In this document: positions 37,030 to 46,036 of the stretch, piece after piece | Position numbering within the stretch: position 1 is the stretch's first letter | Layout of the letters: every line of letters begins with the position of its first letter | DNA from: Cognatundibacterium rugosum | GTDB lineage: Bacteria > Pseudomonadota > Gammaproteobacteria > Burkholderiales > Burkholderiaceae_D | DNA: 64,000 nt | Assembly: GCF_014284365.1 (NCBI RefSeq) | Contig: NZ_JACOGG010000005.1 | Location: 1 to 64,000 of the forward strand | Direction of reading: 5' to 3' | Notes under the pieces: model-generated | Databases searched by the model: none | What the model was told of the DNA's origin: nothing | What the model saw: the letters and a program-made list of their open reading frames with translations, nothing else | Position numbers and translations under genes: made by a program

Positions 37030-37658
37030 TTTGAATATATAATCATTTTCGCCTCAGCAATTACGCTGTTGGCAGTGTAAAAGAAATAAACGACTATTTT
37101 ACACAGGGGCAAGCCCATCAGCCTCGCCAGTTTGCAAATATGATGGGAAAGATGTGTATGCAGGCGTGTTTTCAGGTCAGGGTAACAACCAAATGTTGTT
37201 ATCGGGCTCAGTAATGCAGGCCTGGCTCAGAGAATGTGAAAAAATAGGATAAATTGCGCAAGAGACGATGACTACATTGCTGGTCAGCGTGCTTACGCAT
37301 AGTAGTTGCAGGAAATTAGCGATTCCGTCAGATACAACACAATAAGATGGTCTGACATCAAAGTTGCTCATCGCCTGGCGTGGTCGATTGTCAATGCACT
37401 AATTTGACATTACAGGACAACGCGGGGGACGTGTGCACTCGGTACTTTCCAGCGATTTACCGCGCCAGGCGCGAAGCAGAATGACATTGAATGAATACTT
37501 GCGTATCGTGGTTCAGTACGCTGTGCATTCTGCTGCGCCAAAGGCATTCCCCACCCCTTCAGATTCTCCGTCCTCGCATACATCCCGTATCAGTACAGTT
37601 GTGAGCCTCACGACTTGAGGCAGCAACAAAAGATGACCAACAGGTCACGGAGTAAAAC
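37030..37658. promoter_or_regulatory. Long divergent region with the rne leader
   Basis: These 629 bases between rluC and rne hold no credible gene. A TTGACA hexamer lies at 37404-37409 but without a fitting -10. Two stem-loops are close to the rne start: 37605-37621 (6 bp stem, 5-base loop) and 37634-37647 (5 bp stem, AACA loop), the second directly before the GGAG ribosome site at 37649-37652. In E. coli the long rne leader controls its own decay by RNase E; a similar role is likely here but unproven. Confidence 0.5.
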
Positions 37659-40529
37659 ATGAAACGTATGCTGTTCAATGCAACGCAGCAAGAAGAATTG
37701 CGCGTTGCCATCGTTAATGGGCAAAAACTCATTGATATCGACATTGAGACTGCTGGTCGCGAACTACGTAAGTCCAATATCTACAAGGGTGTTATCACCC
37801 GCATCGAACCCTCCCTCGAAGCATGCTTCGTCAACTACGGCGAAGAACGTCACGGTTTCCTCCCCTTCAAAGAAGTCGCCCGCTCTTATTTCAAAGAAGG
37901 GATAGATGTTCGCAATGCGACCATCAAGGAAGCGCTGCGTGAAGGCCAGGAAATCATGGTGCAGGTTGAGAAAGAAGAGCGCGGCAACAAAGGGGCGGCG
38001 CTGACTTCTTTCATCTCCCTGGCTGGTCGCTATCTGGTGCTGATGCCGAACAATCCGCGTGGTGGTGGTGTATCCCGTCGCGTAGAAGGTGAAGACCGTC
38101 AGGAACTGCGTGAAACTATGGACAAACTGGACCTGCCGACCGGCATGTCAGTAATCGCCCGTACCGCAGGCATAGGCCGTAATGTCGACGAATTGCAATG
38201 GGATCTGAACTACCTAATGCAATTGTGGCGTGCAATTGAAGGTGCCGGCAAATCCGCACCAGGCGCCTTCCTGATTTACCAGGAATCCTCGCTGGTCATC
38301 CGCGCTATCCGCGATTACTTCCAGCCAGACATTGGTGAAATCCTGATCGATACCGACGACATCTATGAACAGGCTCAGCAGTTCATGAGTCATGTAATGC
38401 CAGATATGGTACACCGCGTCAAACGCTACAGTGATGACGTGCCACTGTTCTCACGCTTCCAGATCGAACATCAGATCGAAACTGCCTACAGCCGCACAGT
38501 ACCGCTGCCATCCGGTGGCGCGATTGTGATTGACCATACCGAAGCACTGGTATCTGTGGACGTGAACTCAGCCCGCTCCACCCGTGGTGGCGACATCGAA
38601 ACGACAGCGTTTAACACCAATCTGGAAGCTGCCGAAGAAGTTGCACGTCAGTTGCGTCTGCGCGATCTGGGTGGCCTGATCGTGATCGACTTCATCGACA
38701 TGGAAAACGCAAAAAACCAGCGTGAAGTCGAACAACGCCTCAAAGATGCGCTGCGCTATGACCGCGCACGGGTACAGATGGGTAAAATTTCCCGTTTCGG
38801 CCTGATGGAATTGTCTCGTCAACGCCTGCGCCCTTCCCTGTCTGAAGGCAGCCATGTGACCTGTCCTCGTTGTAATGGTACTGGTCACATCCGCGATACA
38901 GAATCTTCCGCCCTGCAAGTCCTGCGCATCATCCAGGAAGAGGCGATGAAAGAAAATTCCGCCGCGATCCATGTCCAGGTTCCGGTCGACGTAGCAGCCT
39001 TCCTGCTGAATGAAAAACGTGGCGAGATCCTGAAAATCGAGACCCGCCACCGTGTCACCGTGATTCTGATCCCGAACAAGCATCTGGAAACGCCGCACTA
39101 CAAACTGGACCGCCTCAAGCATGACGATCCACGCCTGGAAGATCATCATGCCAGCTATGCCATGGCTGAACAGGCGGACACGGATATCGGCTACAACAAG
39201 CGTCAAAAAGAAGACGTCAAACCGCGTCAGGAAGCGGTCGTCAAGAGCATTACGCCTGAACAGGCACCGATCGTCGAACGCAAGGAAGTGGCACCGGCAC
39301 CCGTGGCTGCCCCTGCCAGCGCACCGACGCCAGGCTTCTTCAGCAAAATCTTTGGCTTCCTGTTTGGTCAATCTGAGCCTGCCCCAGTTGCTACACCTGA
39401 AGTCACTGAGGACAAATCCGCAGAACGTGACCGCCAGCGCAGTGGTCGCAATAACCAACGCAACCGCAATCGCCGCAATCGTGAAGAGCGCGAAGAGCGT
39501 CCTGCCAATGCCCGTGCAGAAAAGGCAGAAGCACCGAAAGCGGCAGCACCAGCTGAAAGCCGTCCGCCTAAAGCAGCCAAGCCTCCGCGTGAAGAACGTG
39601 AGCCACGTGAACAGCGCGAACCTCAGGAAGGCCGCCGTGAGCGTCAGCAGCGTCTGCGTGAAGAGCGCAAGGAAGCCTTGTTGACCGAAGCCAAGCAGGA
39701 AGAACCCGTATTGCAAAAACATGCAGACCCGGTTCCACTGGAGCTGATCCCGGCCAATACACCTGTCAGCATTACAGAAGGCGCGGAAGGCGAACAAAGC
39801 GAAGAACGTCGTCGCCGTCGCCGTCGCGGTGGACGTAACCGTAACCGTCGCGAACGCGAAGCTGGCGATCTGACAGAGCAAAATGAAGGCAGCGAAGGTC
39901 ATGAAGGCGCAAGCTTTGTACCCGTTGCTGACGTCGCTATTGAACAGCAAGCTGCGACACAGGCTAAAGCTGAAGCCACACCAGAAGCAGCGCCTTCAGT
40001 ATCGGCTCTAACTGAAGCAGTAACCATCAACACACCCGCAGCGGCAGAAGTAACTGCAACAGTCGTGGCAACTTTCGTGGCCGCAGAAGTGACCCCGACA
40101 GCACCGGCAGTAACGACCGAAGCAGAGGTAGTTCCAGCACCTGCAGTTGCTACAGAGCTGGTGCAGCCTGCAGCAGTCGTAGCCGCAGCGGTAACACCTG
40201 TTGCTGATATTGCTGCGACCACTGATGCTGCTCCGGCTACCGCAGCACCGGCAACACCTGTCGAACAGCCAGCAGTGCTGCCAGTCGAAGTCAAGCTCAC
40301 TCCTGTTGCTGCGACAAAACAGACAGAAGTGATGCCTGTGGCAGATTTGCAAGCCATGCTGAGTGCAGCCGGCCTGGTGCTGGCCAGCACCGATCCTGAG
40401 AAGCATCGCGCTGCTCAAGCAGCAGCCGCCAACATCGTTGCTGCGCCACGTGTTCCACGTGAGCGTAAGCCTTTGCCGGCGGCTTCGAATGAACCGCTGA
40501 TCCTGGTTGAAACACGCAAACCAGGCTAA
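37659..40529 (+). CDS. rne: Ribonuclease E
   Basis: Endoribonuclease that starts mRNA decay and processes rRNA and tRNA. The catalytic N-terminal half (to about 500) has the S1 domain with NYGEERHGFLPFKEV, the DNase I-like region with VDVNSARSTRGGDIETTAFN and VIDFIDM (catalytic Asp residues), and the zinc link CPRC (Cys402, Cys405). The C-terminal half is disordered: two Arg-rich microdomains (about 590-680 and 705-725) separated by Ala/Pro-rich segments, then a Val/Ala repeat-like stretch to about 880. The end VETRKPG is the only conserved part there. Degradosome partner sites could not be identified by eye. Confidence 0.97.
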   Translation: MKRMLFNATQQEELRVAIVNGQKLIDIDIETAGRELRKSNIYKGVITRIEPSLEACFVNYGEERHGFLPFKEVARSYFKEGIDVRNATIKEALREGQEIMVQVEKEERGNKGAALTSFISLAGRYLVLMPNNPRGGGVSRRVEGEDRQELRETMDKLDLPTGMSVIARTAGIGRNVDELQWDLNYLMQLWRAIEGAGKSAPGAFLIYQESSLVIRAIRDYFQPDIGEILIDTDDIYEQAQQFMSHVMPDMVHRVKRYSDDVPLFSRFQIEHQIETAYSRTVPLPSGGAIVIDHTEALVSVDVNSARSTRGGDIETTAFNTNLEAAEEVARQLRLRDLGGLIVIDFIDMENAKNQREVEQRLKDALRYDRARVQMGKISRFGLMELSRQRLRPSLSEGSHVTCPRCNGTGHIRDTESSALQVLRIIQEEAMKENSAAIHVQVPVDVAAFLLNEKRGEILKIETRHRVTVILIPNKHLETPHYKLDRLKHDDPRLEDHHASYAMAEQADTDIGYNKRQKEDVKPRQEAVVKSITPEQAPIVERKEVAPAPVAAPASAPTPGFFSKIFGFLFGQSEPAPVATPEVTEDKSAERDRQRSGRNNQRNRNRRNREEREERPANARAEKAEAPKAAAPAESRPPKAAKPPREEREPREQREPQEGRRERQQRLREERKEALLTEAKQEEPVLQKHADPVPLELIPANTPVSITEGAEGEQSEERRRRRRRGGRNRNRREREAGDLTEQNEGSEGHEGASFVPVADVAIEQQAATQAKAEATPEAAPSVSALTEAVTINTPAAAEVTATVVATFVAAEVTPTAPAVTTEAEVVPAPAVATELVQPAAVVAAAVTPVADIAATTDAAPATAAPATPVEQPAVLPVEVKLTPVAATKQTEVMPVADLQAMLSAAGLVLASTDPEKHRAAQAAAANIVAAPRVPRERKPLPAASNEPLILVETRKPG

Positions 40530-40564
40530 TAAAGGGTAAGCCGCCTAATCCTGGCGGCATCAGT

Positions 40565-40605
40565 CAACAGGCCGGCACATCTCGATGTGACCGGCCTGTT
40601 GTTTT
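40565..40605. terminator. Bidirectional terminator between rne and greB
   Basis: An 11 bp stem (40565-40575 with 40591-40601) topped by a 5 bp second stem and CTCG loop, with a bulged A, followed by TTTT. It is 36 bases past the rne stop and just before the greB stop. A smaller GC hairpin precedes it at about 40543-40560. Confidence 0.9.
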
Positions 40606-40617
40606 CATTCAGCGAGT

Positions 40618-41169
40618 TTATGCGACCGGATAGTTCACGTCCAAAATGGTTAATTCCTCGACCCGGGCTGGTGTTTTCAACATGACGGTGTCACCAGTGC
40701 GTGACTTGGTCAAGGCGCGCGCAACCGGAGAGATCCAGCTGATGCGACCATTCAGCGGATCAAATTCATCAATCCCTACGATCGTCACGGTCGTCTCTAA
40801 CCCATCCTGATTTTCATACACAACCGTCGCGCCAAAAAATACCTGATCACTGCCATGATGCACGCGCGGATCCACTACCTCAGCCACGTCCAGACGCTTA
40901 CTCAGGAAGCGTATGCGGCGATCGATTTCACGCAACCGTCGTTTGCCATAAATATAGTCACCATTCTCTGAACGATCACCGTTCGAAGCTGCCCATGAGA
41001 CTATTTTCACGACTTCCGGACGATCTACATCGATCAGCCGCAGAAACTCATCCTTCATACGCTGATGCCCCTGAGGCGTCATATAGTTTTTTGAACCGGC
41101 AGGAATCGCGGGTGCACCAAAATCATCATCCTCGTCCTGCTCAGTTTCTTTCACAAATGCTTTACTCAT
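40618..41169 (-). CDS. greB: Transcription elongation factor GreB
   Basis: Rescues backtracked RNA polymerase by stimulating transcript cleavage. The coiled coil with the acidic tip is in SWAASNGDRSENGDYIYGK, followed by the basic RRLREIDRRIRFL. The C-terminal FKBP-like domain starts at about 105. A 30-residue acidic N-terminal extension (with DEDDDFG) is longer than in E. coli GreB. Three Met codons lie within 10 bases at the 5' end; MSKAFVKE at 41169 is chosen. Confidence 0.93.
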   Translation of the reverse strand: MSKAFVKETEQDEDDDFGAPAIPAGSKNYMTPQGHQRMKDEFLRLIDVDRPEVVKIVSWAASNGDRSENGDYIYGKRRLREIDRRIRFLSKRLDVAEVVDPRVHHGSDQVFFGATVVYENQDGLETTVTIVGIDEFDPLNGRISWISPVARALTKSRTGDTVMLKTPARVEELTILDVNYPVA

Positions 41170-41376
41170 CATTACCATGTATCGAACTAGATCAAATTTA
41201 TTGTCGTCTTCTTACCGCAGCTTCTGCATCCCTTATAAAATACTAAGTGAACATCACATGACTGCACATAGCGCAGTCGGCGCGATAATAACCCGCCAGC
41301 CCCCAGGAATTACTGTAACCCGCACGATTTTATGTGAAACCGTGCCAGGGATACCGACTTAGAAACGGAAATTTGC

Positions 41377-42024
41377 ATGACTGAACACGCAGCTATTCAA
41401 TTGTTGATCGTTGACGACCATCCGGTAGTCCGCGAAGGGATCAAAAGCATAGTCGCTGCCACCAACGATATTGCGGTTGCAGGTGAATCAGCCTCCGGGC
41501 TGGATGCCATCCGCCTGTCACGCCAACTTGATTACAAGGTCATGTTACTCGATATCGCGCTGTCCGATAAAAACGGTATCGAAGTACTCAAGCAAATTAA
41601 GTCTGAAAAGCCCGACGTGCAGGTATTGATGTTTTCCATCCACAAAGAAGAACAATATGCCATCCGCTCACTCAAAGCCGGCGCTGCAGGCTACCTGAAC
41701 AAGCAATGTGCCACCGATGAGCTGTTACAAGCTATACGTCAGGTCGCGAATGGTCTCAAATACATCACCCCTCAACTGGCTCAGGAACTGGCCAACAACC
41801 TGAATCAGGAACACGAAGACGCCCTGCATAAAACCTTATCCGACCGGGAATTTCAAACCTTAACCATGATCGCATCCGGAAAATCGGTCAGCGATATTGC
41901 TAAAGACTTATCTTTGTCAGTAAAAACCATCAGTGAATACCGTTCAAGGATTTTGTTGAAGATGAAATTGCGGCACAATGCAGAGTTAACTCACTACGCG
42001 ATTAAAAATCAACTGGTCGAGTAA
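41377..42024 (+). CDS. NarL/UvrY-type response regulator without adjacent kinase
   Basis: A 215-residue DNA-binding regulator. The receiver (1-125) has acidic pair in LIVDDHP, acceptor Asp59 in LLDIALSDKNG, and Lys in YLNKQCATDE. The C-terminal LuxR helix-turn-helix (about 150-210) has LSDREFQTLTMIASGKS and SVKTISEYRSRIL. Neither flanking gene is a histidine kinase, so the signal and targets are unknown. It is followed by a diguanylate cyclase 119 bases later. Confidence 0.88.
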   Translation: MTEHAAIQLLIVDDHPVVREGIKSIVAATNDIAVAGESASGLDAIRLSRQLDYKVMLLDIALSDKNGIEVLKQIKSEKPDVQVLMFSIHKEEQYAIRSLKAGAAGYLNKQCATDELLQAIRQVANGLKYITPQLAQELANNLNQEHEDALHKTLSDREFQTLTMIASGKSVSDIAKDLSLSVKTISEYRSRILLKMKLRHNAELTHYAIKNQLVE

Positions 42025-42143
42025 TACTGCCAGACCCTGCGCACTAATGTCTAAAACCCTGACTGACCTATATCAGTCGGGCAAAGGCACTTGAAAAGCC
42101 GGTTAGCAGGTCAATCTGATCATCCGCGTGTAGATGGGGCAAT

Positions 42144-43808
42144 ATGTCAACAAAAAATAATAATCCGCAATTCAAAACGCCAACTGATATCGCACGCGAG
42201 ACATTCCGCCAACTTGCCATACAGCGAATTGCACCGACGCCTGAGGCTTACAGTCAGTTGTACCATGAAATTGCCGGTACCGAGGCACCTGCCGCCGCGC
42301 TGCCACCGGCATCACCTCCGGAAACGGCCGAGGCAACGCCAACTGCTGGCAACCAGCAGGCCAAAAAATTATTAAGCAGTTTTGCCGAGTATTTACAAAG
42401 CTCGCAAAATGACTACACGATTTATGGCCAACGTCTGAGCCGCGCGCTCAGCAATGACAACTGGGAAGCCTACGAACGGGAGCTGCGTGCGCTTACTGAG
42501 CGCATGACCAGTAAGCCTGCGCCACAAATCAGCCTGGTTGATGATCCGGTGCCCGCCACAAGCATAGCTAGTATTTCACTGGTGGATGACGTCGCCGTCA
42601 CAGACAACAGGACTAAATTACTGAAAGACTTGTTATATCGCACCCTGAGTCTGGCATTGAGCTCATTACTCAAACCAAATCCGCCGTTGGCCAATGAATC
42701 CGACGCATTGGGCCTGGCCGTACGTGATGCTGAAACTGAAAATGAACTAAATCAGATTGGTGCACGCCTCAAACATTTATGTTTTCAGATAGAACTGCAA
42801 AGTGGCGATACGGCTGAACAACAAGAATTATTACTCCGTTTATTTGACCTGTTGCTGACCAACATACACGACTTACTGGATAACGATAACTGGCTGCGCG
42901 GACAGATAGAGGTGGTACAGAATCTGATTGCAGGTCCGATAGACCATCGCGCCTTACAGGAAGCAACACGCAGCCTAAAAGATGTCATCTACAAACAAGG
43001 CAGCTTAAAGAACAGTATCGCCGAATCGAAAACCTCAGTCAAAAACATGATGGCAGCGTTTATCGACCGTTTATCCGCCATGGCTGAAAGCACCTCCACT
43101 TATCAGAATAAGATGGACTTGTATGCGAATCAGCTCAGCACTGCCACATCAACCAATGAGGTGACTGGCGTGATCGGTAAAATTTTGCTGGATACCAAAG
43201 CCGTACAAACTGAAACCCTGCGCTCACGTGACATTATCGTCGCCGCACAAAAGGAAGTCACTGAAGCAGAAGCGAAGATTAAAGATCTTGAAAGTAAACT
43301 GGCACATATGAGTGAACTGGTGCGTGAAGATCAGCTTACCGGCAGCCTGAACCGTCGCGGTATGGACGATATCTTTGAGCGCGAAGCTGACCGTGCCGAC
43401 CGCCGCAATGCCCCCCTCTGCGTTGCCTTACTCGATCTGGATAATTTCAAAAAACTGAATGATACCCATGGCCACGCGGCCGGTGACGATGCGCTGGTAC
43501 ATCTGGTACGTATTGTGAGACAAACGCTGCGCTCAATTGATGTCATCGCACGTTATGGTGGTGAAGAATTCGTTATCATCATGCCAGAAACAGAAATTGA
43601 AGAAGCCGCCCAAGCCATGATGCGGGTACAACGCGAACTGACTAAGCACTTCTTTACTGTCAATGATCAAAGGCTGTTTATCACCTTCTCTGCGGGTGTA
43701 GCCTTGCGCGGTTCACGTGAGCCTCAGGAGCAGGTCATTAAACGCGCAGACAAGGCAATGTATGAGGCGAAACAGACTGGCAAGAACCGGGTCGTCAAAG
43801 CAAGCTGA
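42144..43808 (+). CDS. Diguanylate cyclase with helical N-terminal sensor region
   Basis: Makes cyclic di-GMP from two GTP. The C-terminal GGDEF domain (about 395-550) has an intact active site GGEEF (472-476) and an upstream RSID inhibitory site (463-466), so product feedback is likely. The N-terminal 390 residues are helical, cytoplasmic and have no transmembrane segment; an IARETFRQLAIQRIAPTPEA segment near the start recalls a domain found in other betaproteobacterial GGDEF proteins. The last part before GGDEF is a coiled coil. This could feed the YcgR brake encoded 15 kb away. Confidence 0.92.
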   Translation: MSTKNNNPQFKTPTDIARETFRQLAIQRIAPTPEAYSQLYHEIAGTEAPAAALPPASPPETAEATPTAGNQQAKKLLSSFAEYLQSSQNDYTIYGQRLSRALSNDNWEAYERELRALTERMTSKPAPQISLVDDPVPATSIASISLVDDVAVTDNRTKLLKDLLYRTLSLALSSLLKPNPPLANESDALGLAVRDAETENELNQIGARLKHLCFQIELQSGDTAEQQELLLRLFDLLLTNIHDLLDNDNWLRGQIEVVQNLIAGPIDHRALQEATRSLKDVIYKQGSLKNSIAESKTSVKNMMAAFIDRLSAMAESTSTYQNKMDLYANQLSTATSTNEVTGVIGKILLDTKAVQTETLRSRDIIVAAQKEVTEAEAKIKDLESKLAHMSELVREDQLTGSLNRRGMDDIFEREADRADRRNAPLCVALLDLDNFKKLNDTHGHAAGDDALVHLVRIVRQTLRSIDVIARYGGEEFVIIMPETEIEEAAQAMMRVQRELTKHFFTVNDQRLFITFSAGVALRGSREPQEQVIKRADKAMYEAKQTGKNRVVKAS

Positions 43809-43996
43809 AGCAAACGTATATGCGTGGGATTTTCTTGTCAGCGGCTTGCACGATAGTTTATCGGGCAAGCCAGCCTGCTCAGCCAAGCATCGGTGCGAAG
43901 AAACATATCAAACTGTCGTCATTGAAAAATTTCGCTCCGAATACCATCAACTCAGTCTGAAATCATGATGACGAATTCGTTAACGCGTCAAAATAG

Positions 43997-44650
43997 CTAA
44001 AGCCTGAAAATATCAGCCAGAATATTCTTTTCGTTCGCCCGCACCTGCAGCTTGCCGTTTTCTCCCGCAAATACCAGGCAATTGCCCGGCGTTTCCTGAT
44101 TAATGATGCTGGTACCCTGGCTGATCACGCTGTTTTTTCTGACCAGACTACGCCCTATTACCGCCGTATTCGGATACAAAATCACACCCTCTTCCAGCAC
44201 CGGTGCAACACCGTGGTTTTTGCCTACTGTTGAGTTCTGATACAACACCAGATAATTCGCGTAACTCGCCTTCGCCAGCACGATGCCAACGGAATGACCG
44301 ATAAAGAAAATTTCCGGCAATTCGATCTCATAAAAACAATCGATGCCATTCAGCGCCTTATTCAGATAAAACAATTTGGTACACAGCTGTTTATCCTGGC
44401 GGTTGCGCCATATGGTATTCGACAAAAAATATAAAAAAATTGTGTACTGACTGGAATGCAGGTAATCGAATTCGCCGGGTCGCCACATCCTGACGGCATT
44501 GATACAAACTTCCAGCCGCGCCAGTGCCTGGTCTAAATCTTTGTCTATTCTGACTGACAAATCCTGCTGCCCATCCGGAAAAAAATGCTCCAGCTGTCGC
44601 ACCAGATATGTCATTAAACTGCTGCGGTCTATACCCGACAGACTGATCAT
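43997..44650 (-). CDS. Hexapeptide-repeat acyltransferase, serine-acetyltransferase-like
   Basis: A 217-residue protein with a helical N-terminal half (about 1-110) and a left-handed beta-helix in the second half, visible as IFFIGHSVGIVLAKASYANY, NSTVGKNHGVAPVLEEGV and PNTAVIGRSLVRKNSVISQG. This layout resembles serine O-acetyltransferase, yet the context is a sugar pathway, so an acetyl or similar transfer to a sugar is more likely. The ATG at 44650 overlaps the upstream TGA (ATGA) and has AAGGA before it; a longer frame upstream is disfavoured. It is the last gene of the operon. Confidence 0.75.
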   Translation of the reverse strand: MISLSGIDRSSLMTYLVRQLEHFFPDGQQDLSVRIDKDLDQALARLEVCINAVRMWRPGEFDYLHSSQYTIFLYFLSNTIWRNRQDKQLCTKLFYLNKALNGIDCFYEIELPEIFFIGHSVGIVLAKASYANYLVLYQNSTVGKNHGVAPVLEEGVILYPNTAVIGRSLVRKNSVISQGTSIINQETPGNCLVFAGENGKLQVRANEKNILADIFRL

Positions 44651-45486
44651 ATTTTTCCTTTCAACATAGATGGTAACTGCTCGCATACGCTGCTTGCTGT
44701 CCATCCAAATTCATCACGCATCTTTACAACTGAAATCTGCCCAGGCGGCACATACGCTTCACTATTGGCAATCATGGCGGCTATCGTCACGCCAGTGATC
44801 TCCGTAATAGCATCAAACAATGCAGCATTACTGGTATTGGTACCACTGGCCACGTTATACATCCCACCCGTTTCCGACCCGGCCAAATGCAGCAATGCAG
44901 ATACCACATCATCGATCATCACATAATCACGTACAAACTGGCGCGAGGACTCGATGCGCAGCGGCTCGCCAACTGGCTGAAGGACGACTTTCTGTAGCAG
45001 CGATGCGAGAAATCCCTCTGCGTGCAGATCCTGACTAACCACACAGGATAAACGTGCCACGTTAGCCTTATTTTGTCCAAGCTGCAGGCACAGGGATTCA
45101 CCCAATGCCTTAGACAAATCAAACAAGTGCCGTGGATGATGCGGATTCAGCTGCAAAGCATCAGATTCTGATAACAACGCTGCGGCAGACTGGTCATACA
45201 AGCGGGTCGATGATAAATACACCAGCTTACGAAATACACCGCGATGCAGTATCTGATTGAGACAACTGACATGCGCATCCACACAATCAAACCCACGCTG
45301 TGCAAAATCAGCAGTCACACCGGCACAATAAAACACCGTACCCAGATCGAGACGAAACAATCCTGGATCATTTTTTTCCGGCATCCAGCAATCCCAGCCA
45401 TCAGCCACCAATCGACGATGCAGATGCTGACCGATGAAGCCACGGCCTCCGATCAGGGTCGCAACCCGTTTTGAGATATTGCCCAT
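44647..45486 (-). CDS. NAD(P)-dependent epimerase/reductase-like SDR protein, altered active site
   Basis: An extended SDR of 279 residues. The nucleotide-binding GGRGFIGQH motif is near residue 13. The substrate loop SSTRLYD is at 92-98. At the place of the catalytic Tyr-x3-Lys there is Phe122-D-L-S-Lys126, so the proton-donating Tyr is replaced. In this operon it would be expected to reduce a 4-keto sugar; the change may mean another residue serves, or that it no longer catalyses reduction. Upstream gene lies 42 bases away, downstream overlap is 4 bases. Confidence 0.8.
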   Translation of the reverse strand: MGNISKRVATLIGGRGFIGQHLHRRLVADGWDCWMPEKNDPGLFRLDLGTVFYCAGVTADFAQRGFDCVDAHVSCLNQILHRGVFRKLVYLSSTRLYDQSAAALLSESDALQLNPHHPRHLFDLSKALGESLCLQLGQNKANVARLSCVVSQDLHAEGFLASLLQKVVLQPVGEPLRIESSRQFVRDYVMIDDVVSALLHLAGSETGGMYNVASGTNTSNAALFDAITEITGVTIAAMIANSEAYVPPGQISVVKMRDEFGWTASSVCEQLPSMLKGKI

Positions 45487-45528
45487 GTGTTTACATCCTT
45501 TCTTTCAGTGCCGTCAGCTCAGTCCCGG

Positions 45529-46026
45529 CTAAACCTGCACACCGCGCTCGCCCAATTTCCGCAACGGATTCCCGCCCTGTATTGTGTAGGCAGGTACCTC
45601 GCCACGCACAACTGAACCAGCAGCAATCACGCAGCCCCGACGTAGCACCGCGCCATCGAGTAAGACACAGTTCGCACCTATCCACACATCATCTTCAATC
45701 ACAATGCCGCCTTTGCTGGGCAAAAAACCCTGCTGATTGATGCGGACATCACGCGCCATATACGCGTGATTCACTGGTGCGAAAGTGCAGTTCGCAGCGA
45801 TAGCCACATCCGCACCAATACGGATGCCATTGCCGGTATACAGCACACAGCCAGAGTTAATCACGCTGCGCTCCCCTATCCACAGATCGCCGCTACCACC
45901 TGCCGGTTTGATTTTGACAAAGCTATCGATCACCGCACGGGCGGCGAGTACGATACGGCTTCCTCTGACGGAATCCTCAATGTCCGCCAAACGGGAAACC
46001 ACAGCCTCGGGATGAATTTCTATCAT
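45529..46026 (-). CDS. WbbJ-type hexapeptide acyltransferase
   Basis: A 165-residue O-acyltransferase of the LbetaH fold. Characteristic repeats include IVLAARAVIDSFVKI, GIRIGADVAIAANCTFAPVNHAY and IGANCVLLDGAVLRRGCVIAAG. The His in FAPVNHAY is at the usual catalytic position of xenobiotic/maltose-type acetyltransferases. Likely adds an acetyl group to the operon's sugar. A GAGG site precedes the ATG. Confidence 0.85.
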   Translation of the reverse strand: MIEIHPEAVVSRLADIEDSVRGSRIVLAARAVIDSFVKIKPAGGSGDLWIGERSVINSGCVLYTGNGIRIGADVAIAANCTFAPVNHAYMARDVRINQQGFLPSKGGIVIEDDVWIGANCVLLDGAVLRRGCVIAAGSVVRGEVPAYTIQGGNPLRKLGERGVQV

Positions 46027-46036
46027 AGGCAGCCTC

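Noticed and set aside
37404-37432. TTGACA hexamer as rne promoter
   Set aside because: No acceptable -10 at 16-18 bases, so it was kept only as a remark.
37433-37618. Short plus-strand frame before rne
   Set aside because: No ribosome site, no known domain, ends in the rne leader; more likely untranslated leader.
38568-39950. 460-codon open frame on the strand opposite rne
   Set aside because: It is rich in Cys/Phe/Ala with no recognisable domain, lies wholly inside rne, and mirrors rne codon bias. A shadow frame, not a gene.
41262-41288. Sigma-28 promoter for the NarL-type regulator (CGCGATAA at 41281)
   Set aside because: No TAAA at the required distance; the -10 alone is not enough.
42058-42081. 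Stem-loop after the NarL-type regulator as terminator
   Set aside because: A 9 bp stem with one wobble exists, but no T run follows; the downstream GGDEF gene may share the transcript.
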